Shown in pieces: positions 20,078 through 26,892 of a DNA stretch of 26,892 nucleotides. Positions within the stretch are counted from its first letter, which is position 1; each line of letters starts with the position of its first letter. Below the pieces are notes generated by a model. It had not been told where the DNA came from. It ran no database searches and saw only the letters and a list, made by a program, of their open reading frames with translations. The stretch covers positions 1-26,892 of the forward strand of contig RBNI01000791.1 of NCBI GenBank assembly GCA_003990745.1, in the 5' to 3' direction. This stretch comes from Jimgerdemannia flammicorona (lineage: Eukaryota > Mucoromycota > Endogonomycetes > Endogonales > Endogonaceae). A program made the translations under genes and the position numbers.

Positions 20078-21960
20078 GCAGGTACTAGCCATATATCCTG
20101 TTCTTCAGCAGTAGAAGTATGCTCCACTTTTTCAGAGTTCATTTCTTTCTCCTTCAGTAAGTTTCTTAAAGATACTTGGCTGGATGAGTTTCAAATTTTG
20201 GGATATCTATAAGATAGATGTGGAGAGAGCTTAGAATACTTTATGTTTGAATTCTTCTTTCTTGGTCTAGGATTTTTCCTTATTATTAAATTGTCTTTGA
20301 GATAGGATTGGTCCAGCTATTAGAATTCACTTGACCATGATCTTGATTCTTATCAGATACTATTGTTAGTAATTACAACCAACTAGACATTCTTGTTCTT
20401 GGATCTTTCTTGTGAGCTATTCTGGTAGTATATCAAATAAATGGTCTGCTCTTATACCATTTTGTACTTCACCATTGATAATATATCCTAGACCAATAGT
20501 GTTCAGGAGTGACTTGAGTTTTGTACAAAAGGTTTTAAATTCCTCCTTGCCATGTATATTAAATTTGAGATTGCAGAGTTTTACTTAGGATTTGGTAATC
20601 AGAGTTTTGCTTCAATATTGAGCAATTATGAGTTGTTTGAGTCCAGGGGCTACAGAGTGATCTTCATATCCAGGGGTATTGTTTGCTACATTTTGGACAA
20701 CAACTATAAATTAAGTATCCTATGTGAGGGATTTTTTAAGAAGGATTTACCACCATTCTTCAGCAGGTCCTCAGAAGAATGTAATAACTCAGTGGACATA
20801 AGCTGTGGTAGTAGCAAAGAGTTGTTCAATAGTGTGGTCTTAGTTGTTTGTCAGAAGGTAGTCAGCAACTTGCTCATTAGTTCATTGTTGGCTTTGAAAT
20901 TAATATCAACTATACTAATAAAACTTTGGACTTCTTGTGCAGTATTATTAAAGATAGATAGACTCAGGCTTTTTGTTGATCAGGTCCATTCAGCTAGGGT
21001 AGTAATGGTTGCTACTATTATGGCTATCTGGGCTATAAGGTCTAGAATTTGTTGATTTGCCATATTGTTTACTGGAGGCAGTTGTGAGGTTACTGATATG
21101 ACTTGAGGTACTGGTGCAGAGTATAATAGTGTTCTTTGAGTCTATATGAGTTGCTGGAGTAACTGTTGTGGGTCTGGTATAAGAGCTTGATAGATAACTA
21201 TCTATTGTTCTATAGGTATATTTTGTCCTAAAGAAGGTATGTCTCCTTTAGTAGTATATCTGAGATCAAATTCAGTAAGATACTCCTCCTTCTCTTTACT
21301 TAGGTCTCTATGTAGTTGGGCTTATTCAGCATCAAAATAGATAGTATAAGTTATATATCAGATTTCAGATAGACTTAAATCAAAAGCTGGTTCTGTTTCT
21401 GCTTCAGGTTTGAGTAGGGTTCTAGCTAGACCTGCTTCTGACTTAGGGTCTGGTTCTTGATGAAGGGTTTCTCTAACTTCTTCTTTAAGAATATAGTGAG
21501 CCTTGTAATTCTGGAAGTAGTAGTATAGAGTAGTCTTGGTTCTGGTATAGTGATAGTCAGTAGAGTTGAGCTACTTAGTGACAGAGACTTGGGCTTTATG
21601 AGAAACTAAGGCTAGAAAGACAGCTGCTGGTTATCCTAGGTCACTCAGATTTGTAGAGCTTACAAAACTCTTGTTGAGAAGAATAAAGAAGACTTCTATA
21701 AGACCTTCTTTATCTTGGCTTGCAGGGTATAGAGCAAGGAGTTTGATGTATAGGGTTTCATCTATTTGCTAATTTTATTGAAGTACTTCTTTTTGTATAT
21801 GAAGCTTATCCTACTTATTATAGGCATAGAGGTCTAATTGTTCTTGTACATCAGGTTCAATTTACTTCAGATTGTTTGTCAGATAGTTCAGAATAAATTC
21901 TAGTTCAGCAGTTGGACTTAATACCAACTTATACATATAAATTTCTGTTGAGGGTTATAG
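20078..21960 (-). pseudogene. Chromovirus Gag with CCHC zinc knuckle, decayed
   Basis: About 600 codons in shifting frames. The first third is polar, with a Gln/Glu-rich part followed by EPDPKSEAGLARTLLKPEAE near 21440. The capsid-like core near 20580-20400 reads FKTFCTKLKSLLNTIGLGYIINGEVQNGIRADHLFDILPE, similar to the retrotrans_gag domain. A nucleocapsid knuckle lies at 20119-20078: Y-F-Y-C-stop-RTGYMASTC, which fits C-x2-C-x4-H-x4-C if the first Cys became Tyr and the His became Tyr, each by one transition. The knuckle is in frame with the dUTPase, about 45 codons downstream. Gag would form the particle and bind the RNA. The start codon could not be fixed. Confidence 0.7.
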
Positions 21961-21994
21961 CTAAGTGAGAAAGTATCTTGAAGTAGAATTGAAT

Positions 21995-22012
21995 TGTAAA
22001 CTACTGCTATCA
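21995..22012 (-). other. Primer-binding-site candidate
   Basis: Read on the minus strand, three bases after the 5' LTR end (CTTACA) stands TGATAGCAGTAGTTTAC. Most LTR elements have TGG here, complementary to a tRNA 3' CCA end. TGA would be TGG with one G-to-A change, giving TGGTAGCAG..., which resembles tRNA-Met-type primer sites. The primer tRNA cannot be named with confidence. Confidence 0.4.
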
Positions 22013-22015
22013 AGT

Positions 22016-24039
22016 TGTAAGAGAGTACTTTATTAGAGTACTATTATATAGTTCTGGAAGAGTTTTCTAGAAGTTCTGGATATTCTGAAAGATCATTTTC
22101 TTAAGGTCAAGATCAATTTCATATAGAGTGTATCCTCTATACTTATTGATTTCAAGATTGAGTTGATGTCTCACCAAAGTCCTTTTTCAGATTTGTTCTA
22201 GATATTCAGGATTTTCTGTATTTCAGGAAGTTCAAGAAACTAAGACCAGCTTAGTTGAATCAACATATTACTGCAGACAATACTCAATTAGATAATTTCA
22301 GAATCTAGTTAGGAGTAGGATCTAATATAGAATGAATTTACTTAAGAGTAGTTTGTGGGTTATTAAATAGATTTATTTACTATTTATGATATTGCTAATA
22401 CTAAGAGTAGTGTGTAAAGGAATATTTGTATAGAGAAGTGTTTGTATCTATATTCTTGTCTATATTCTTATCTATATTTCTGAGGTCTAGAGGAGTGGGT
22501 ATTTATACTAATGAGAGGCTATCTGGACTATGCTAAATATAGATATAGTACTTAGTACTTTGATGAGTTAGAATACAGTTATATAGTATAAGTGTAAACT
22601 GATATATTAAGAGGTTGACTAACTGCTGAGTCAGTATGTAGCTATATAGTACAAGGCTAATATAATTATACTAATGACTGCTAAGCTATCTATAGATTTA
22701 GATGCTGTCTGAATATTCTTCAATGAGGTCATCATCAATGATATCATCTCTGATGAAGTAGTCATCTAGGAAGAGTGGTTCTTGGATCATATTTTCTTGT
22801 TCATTTATATAGTAGTATATTAAAACTATATCACCATCCCATAGAATGGAATCATCTTGAATATAGTGTTGGTGGGCAGAGAAGGGATATATTATTTTCA
22901 TTTTTATCAGATTCACTATCAGTATATCTTCAGTAAGTTATAGCACTATATATAGTAGGATTATAGTATACTGGTGGCTGTACTTCATTTTGTTCATACT
23001 CAGGAGGTGAGATTATTGGTTTGATCTTGAGAGTATAGATTGTATTCTCCAGTCTCTTCATTGTAGTTGAAGTAATCAGGTATAAATGTAGGTTGATACT
23101 TGTGTCAGTAATCATTGTTCTAATAGGTCTCATATATGGTTATGAACTGTTATAAGTTCATTAGCAAGATTGGCAGGATGATCAGTGTTGACAGGAATCC
23201 TTGACTAGAGGTCATATTAGTATCAGAAAGATCATTGTCTTCTGCTTCATTATTGTCAAACTAGATTATATTATAGATATCCTTCATAGTATATCCAACT
23301 TAGAGCATTTGCAAGATGTGGTCATTGGAGTGCAAGAAGGATCTGTCTATAGTTTGGGCATACTTGATATATATGTGGTTAAGTTCTTATACTATATTGT
23401 CAATTTGGCTATAGGTTAGAGTAGCAACCATTTCAGTAGTAGTAACTCAGAGGTAGGGAATAAAGGTACTATACTTAAAAAAGAGTTCTTAGTATTTGCA
23501 AGCAATGAGTTTCTGGTATTGAGATATTTCAGTAATATCTATATTGTAATGATGGTTAACTATATCTTCCAGAAGATGGCTGATCTGATAATAGCTTGAG
23601 ATTTGTCCAATTTGGTAGATCTTACTAAGTATATTTAGGGCATTTCATTAGGCTTCTACAAAATAAAGGAGTACTAGGCTATGGATATTCATGAGAGATA
23701 GGGGAGCTATAGCTTCATTGACAATAGTATTCCAAATGTCAGTACAGATATAGTTGTAGATTTCAGTAGCCATAACTGGATATATATTTAAGAGTTATAG
23801 TTATTTATTTGGTTTGTTATAGTTCTCCATTTTGATGTATGGTATATTTAGTATATATACTTTTGGTCCTGATTAGTAAGGTTCCATTTATATAAATCTT
23901 GTATTCTATGACTTTAAGTTGACTCAGCTTTGTAATCTATGACTTCAGTTTGACTCAGCTTCATGATCTTGCATGTGATTTCTGAAATTGTCCTAAGGGT
24001 GACATGCAATTTTAGTAGCTTAGAGGTTATGTACTTATA
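22016..24039 (-). repeat. 5' LTR of the chromovirus
   Basis: The partner of 7570-9562. The plus-strand start TGTAAGAG is intact; the end reads ACTTATA where the other LTR has ACTTACA (CpA-to-TpA). Near 23910-23965 it carries a tandem duplication of a GTTTGACTCAGCTT-containing segment that the other LTR lacks. On the minus strand this is the upstream LTR, so it should hold the promoter; I see no promoter motif distinctive enough to report. Confidence 0.9.
22698..23133 (-). pseudogene. ORF-like relic inside the LTR
   Basis: In this LTR two adjoining frames (23133-22930 and 22916-22698) read as protein-like text: a Pro/Tyr-rich segment with ISPPEYEQNEVQPPVYYNP, then YTDSESDKNEN, and a very acidic end (NEQENMIQEPLFLDDYFIRD...EEYSDS) closed by a stop. 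The other LTR has the matching segments at about 8690-8260, including the acidic tail ending at the same stop codon, with 2-bp and other indels between. I do not recognise a family. The two LTRs were identical at insertion, so agreement alone does not prove coding; composition is the only argument. Confidence 0.25.
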
Positions 24040-24644
24040 AGAAAGAATCTTACATATCTTATATATAATATCAGAGGAATAAGTATCTATATAAGAAGTA
24101 TAGAGAGACATACTCTGAGAACTCCAGTATATATTAATTACCTCAAGATATATTTACCTCTGATATAATGACTCAAAGAATTAATCAGTACCTCTAGACC
24201 CTTATTTTTGATTCTCTTTAAGCTCTGTTAATTTTCCTATTCTAGTTTAGAGAAACTGTTGGCAACTATTCTCAATTAATCTAGGTTTATCAAGAGAACC
24301 TCACTATAGCTCAGGAACTTCTAGAAATTCACCAGCTATAATACTATGCTATTAGAAAACCAACTATAAGATCTCTCAACCCCTGAGTATACTTAGATTA
24401 GATATCTCACAGGCCTCACTTGAAAGAATATATTATAGCAGACAGACTCTACACCATATATAAGTAAAATACAAGAGCATTAATCCAGGCCCAATTTTAT
24501 CTTAGAGATATCCAAAGAATGATCCCTGCTATCTACCTGAGTATTATCTATCATATTGAGGAACTATTCTCTGAAAAAAAAGAGGAGCCCTTAGAATTAA
24601 ATAGATCTGAAACTGAAGAAGATGATAGAACAGAAGCTTGGCAG
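24040..24644 (+). pseudogene. Older retroelement relic, right half, long polar frame
   Basis: Begins with the AGAAA target duplication (24040-24044) and continues the frame of 7475-7569: KESYI (for GPY-type text), then about 190 codons rich in Gln, Glu, Tyr and Leu, including TQRINQYL, RETVGNYSQLI, QENLTIAQELLEIHQL, RALIQAQFYLRDIQRM and a final acidic FSEKKEEPLELNRSETEEDD. About a dozen in-frame stops occur, most TAG or TAA where CAG, CAA or TGG would restore the frame, and there is no clear frameshift after about 24150. It is cut at 24645 by LINE copy 2. The text after the integrase-like motif matches no domain I know. Confidence 0.4.
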
Positions 24645-24727
24645 CACACCTTTCACCAGTAACATTCAGGTGACACAAGACTCAGACAATACTTTTATAA
24701 CATTTTTGGTGATAGATGACTATCAAC

Positions 24728-26644
24728 ATGGATGACAATGATCGAACTGGTGAGCATGCTGGTCTGGGGAGCAGTGGTGCCTTTGGCTGACAGTATGTGG
24801 GGAGGAGGGGAGATGGTCTGGAGATGCCAGGGGCCTCAATAGCTGGCCATGACACTGGGGGTGAAGGGAGGGGCAGTCTGAGGCAGTGAGGAGGGGAGAG
24901 GTTGACCTTTACTGACAAGGTCAAGATGGGGAGAATGGCCTCTGGTCTGGATGGTTGGCTGGGCCTGGGGAAGGCATCAATGGCTACTGCTGGGGGACAG
25001 AGAGGAGTGCCCAGGGGAGTGACCAGCAGTAGAGGTGGGGGGAGAGTAGGGGCTGGAGATGTGACTGTTGATAGGACTGTGACTGGGGATCTGGAAAAAA
25101 ATCCAGATGTGGCAGCAGTTGCTGGTTCAGGACAGAGGGTGGGCATGAGGCCTAAGGACCTGATAGATGGGGTGACAGGCATGGTATCAGCACCATTACT
25201 CAAGAAATCGAGGTCAGAATTTGCTGTCACAATGTGTTTCAGGAGCTTGGTGATAACTGTGAGGATGATCTTGGGGCTGGTAGTGCAGGAGGCAAAAGGG
25301 GCAGCATTGGTGAAGTTTTTGAAGAGGAAAGAAGGGGTCAAGGTGGGGTTCGAGGAAGAAGAGGCATTGCTGGCTGCCATAGAGAAGGGAGTAACAGTGG
25401 ACAGAGTCATGGTCCCTATGGCCAGGTGTATACACTGGGACCCCCGAGTGGTACAGTTGACAGTGTTGGACCTCCCTACAGTGTCAAGGGAGAGGGCCAG
25501 GGAGTTGATTGTGGAGATAGTCAAGGAGTATAGGGAGATTGTAGATGTCAGGTTCAAGGTCTGGGAGGGGATGGAGCTCCAGACTTGTGATGTCAACATC
25601 TGGGTGAGACTGGCTGGAAAGGAGAATATAGGGAAGAAGAGGAACTGGCCAGCAACTCTGAAGTGGGGACCAGTGGAGTGTAAGGTCACATGGGTGAAGG
25701 GGACTCAGGAAGAGGAGGAAGACTTGCTTGAGGCTCTGGAGGATCTGGAAGGAGTGGTAGAGAGGAGGAGATTGGCTTGGAAGGAGTATGAGGCCAGGAT
25801 GGTGGTGGAAGTAGTTGATGGGAAGAAGGTCAGGTTGGATCAGGTGACCTGGGAGAAGATGCAGGGGAGGAGGATCCAGAAGGAGCTGCTGGTGAAGTTG
25901 GGTGGCAGTGGGGCAGGCAGCAGCATAGGGAATGGGAAAGCAGAATTGCAGGAGAGTGCCTGGGCTGGGGGAAGCAGGATGGCCCAAGGGGGAGTCCAGG
26001 TTGAACTGAGAGAGGAGAGGGAAGGCAGTGTGGAGACAGATGTGGAGATGAGTGAAGGAGTGCACTCTCAGTATAGTGTCCCAGGTGGGGCTGGGGGAGA
26101 GGAGGAGTTACTGGATATACTGGATGAGGAGTGGGATGAGTCAGTGAGGAGGAGCACTTTGGTAGACCCAGAGATAGGGGGTGGTTGGGTCACCCAGGGT
26201 GTGGCAGAGGCAGTGGATGAGGAGAAGTAGTTGTAGAAGACTCTGAAAGAGGTGGCAGTGGAGAAGCTGGGGGGAGAGGACTTCTGGGTTATGGAAGAGA
26301 GGTATTGGGAGGAAATCCTTCAGGATGAAGAGGTACCAAGGAAGGTGAGGAATGAGATCCTAGTGGTCCTTTTGGAATCAGTTGAATACCAAGTCGATGA
26401 TCAGAGGGAGGAGGAACTTAGGGGGATTGCAAATGACTGGGCAGCATACTTGTGGGGCTCAAGAAAGGGATTGGAGAAGTGGAGAGCAGTCTGCACAGAC
26501 TACTGGTCAGAGATGGAGGTGGTGGATAGAGTGGAATGTCAGGAAATCTTGGAGGCATTGGATGCTCAGGTTGTTGTGAAGGGTGACTTAAAAGCAGAGC
26601 GGCACTTGGATCTGGCTGGGGATGAGATGAGCATGGAATACTAG
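24728..26644 (+). pseudogene. LINE copy 2 ORF1, four in-frame stops
   Basis: One 638-codon frame from ATG 24728 to TAG 26642-26644, broken by TGA at 24788-24790 and 24887-24889 and TAG at 26228-26230 and 26234-26236. The largest open part, 24902-26230, encodes a basic N-terminal half with LLKKSRSEFAVTMCFRSLV, matched in copy 1 by LLKKSISEFAVTLCFQGLV. It then has DPRVVQLTVLDLPTV, WVRLAGKENIGKKRNW, KWGPVECKVTWVKG, a Glu-rich helix, a Lys/Arg segment (WEKMQGRRIQKELL) and an acidic C-terminal region. The first stop falls at codon 21, the same codon that is TAG in copy 1. No frameshifts are seen. Role inferred: RNA-binding partner of ORF2. Confidence 0.75.
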
Positions 26645-26675
26645 GCTGAGATCTCTAATTCAAATATTTTTCAAT

Positions 26676-26892
26676 ATGAACAGTATAACTAGAATATTCT
26701 CTTTGAATGTGAATAGGTTATGGGGGGCGGCTAGGAGGAAGTATATATTTGGATGGCTAAAGAGACTGGATGCAGATCTTTTCTTGCTACAGGATGTCCA
26801 TTATGAGGCAGATGTGGACTTGCAGGATTGGACTAAGGAATGGGGGGGGGGGGGGAAGTATGGATGGGGGGGGTGGGTATCCTCATTCAAAA
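26676..26892 (+). CDS. LINE copy 2 ORF2, endonuclease N-terminus (partial)
   Basis: ATG at 26676, 31 nt after the ORF1 stop and in a different frame. It reads MNSITRIFSLNVNRLWG, then LDADLFLLQDVHYEADVDL and TKEW, aligning with the APE-type endonuclease start of copy 1 ORF2. It is open to the window edge. A 14-G run at 26842-26855 lies inside it and is a likely place for sequencing or replication slippage, so the frame beyond it should be treated with care. Confidence 0.75.
   Translation, partial: MNSITRIFSLNVNRLWGAARRKYIFGWLKRLDADLFLLQDVHYEADVDLQDWTKEWGGGGKYGWGGWVSSFK

Larger units (their letters stand above)
7570..24039 (-). mobile_element. Ty3/Gypsy chromovirus with dUTPase, full-length but inactive
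   Basis: A complete LTR retrotransposon on the minus strand, about 10.5 kb once the nested LINE is removed. It has two LTRs of about 2 kb with TGTAAG...CTTACA ends, a perfect 5-bp target duplication, a polypurine tract next to the 3' LTR and a primer-binding-site candidate next to the 5' LTR. The internal order is Gag, CCHC knuckle, dUTPase, protease, RT, RNase H, integrase, chromodomain, which places it among the chromoviruses apart from the extra dUTPase. All domains carry stops and missense changes that are mostly C-to-T or G-to-A, so it is dead. LTR length is large for a fungal element. Confidence 0.9.
24645..26892 (+). mobile_element. Tad1-like LINE, copy 2, 5' part (runs off window)
   Basis: Starts with CACACCTTTCACCAGTAACA, identical to the 5' end of copy 1, then a short leader, ORF1 and the beginning of ORF2. 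The copies share long blocks in ORF1 and the leader but differ by far more than RIP-type transitions, so they are separate members of one family. Base composition is GC-rich on the coding strand with strong G excess, unlike the TA-rich relic it interrupts. The 3' end and target duplication lie beyond the window. Confidence 0.9.

Noticed and set aside
25484..26065. Minus-strand 193-codon open frame in LINE copy 2 (and the 335-codon one at 24682-25689)
   Set aside because: They lie antisense to ORF1, are Pro/Leu/Ser-rich as expected for the complement of a G-rich coding strand, and show no similarity of their own.

Overview
The window looks like a repeat-rich region of a filamentous ascomycete (Pezizomycotina) genome. 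The grounds are a Tad1-like LINE, a chromodomain-bearing Ty3/Gypsy element, strong C-to-T/G-to-A decay in CpA/TpG context (the pattern left by repeat-induced point mutation, RIP), and an F-box/LRR-like gene relic. The species cannot be fixed from the sequence. No bacterial gene organisation, tRNA, rRNA or CRISPR array was seen.

Layout: (1) 1-7475 is low-copy-looking, mostly non-coding DNA. It holds a 15-bp minisatellite, poly-A runs, a broken F-box/LRR-like gene on the minus strand (about 5073-2066) and a GC-rich coding-like patch (7370-6966). (2) 7475-7569 and 24040-24644 are two halves of one older, heavily mutated retroelement reading frame on the plus strand, split by a later insertion. 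(3) 7570-24039 is a complete Ty3/Gypsy chromovirus on the minus strand. It has about 2-kb LTRs starting TGTAAG and ending CTTACA, a perfect 5-bp AGAAA target duplication, a polypurine tract and a primer-binding-site candidate. The internal order is Gag with zinc knuckle, dUTPase, protease, RT, RNase H, integrase, chromodomain. Every domain carries stops and missense changes explained mostly by C-to-T or G-to-A. (4) Nested in it at 9802-15725 is a full-length, 5.9-kb Tad1-like LINE (minus strand) with a poly-A tail and a 13-bp target duplication. (5) From 24645 to the window end is a second member of the same LINE family (plus strand), starting at the same 5' nucleotide and inserted in the older relic.

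The nesting gives a chronology: older retroelement, then the chromovirus, then RIP-like mutation, then the two GC-rich and only lightly damaged LINEs. None of the elements can be autonomous in its present form. The most notable observation is the dUTPase domain fused in frame between the Gag zinc knuckle and the protease of the chromovirus, the position it has in betaretroviruses. All five dUTPase motifs can be recognised despite the decay.
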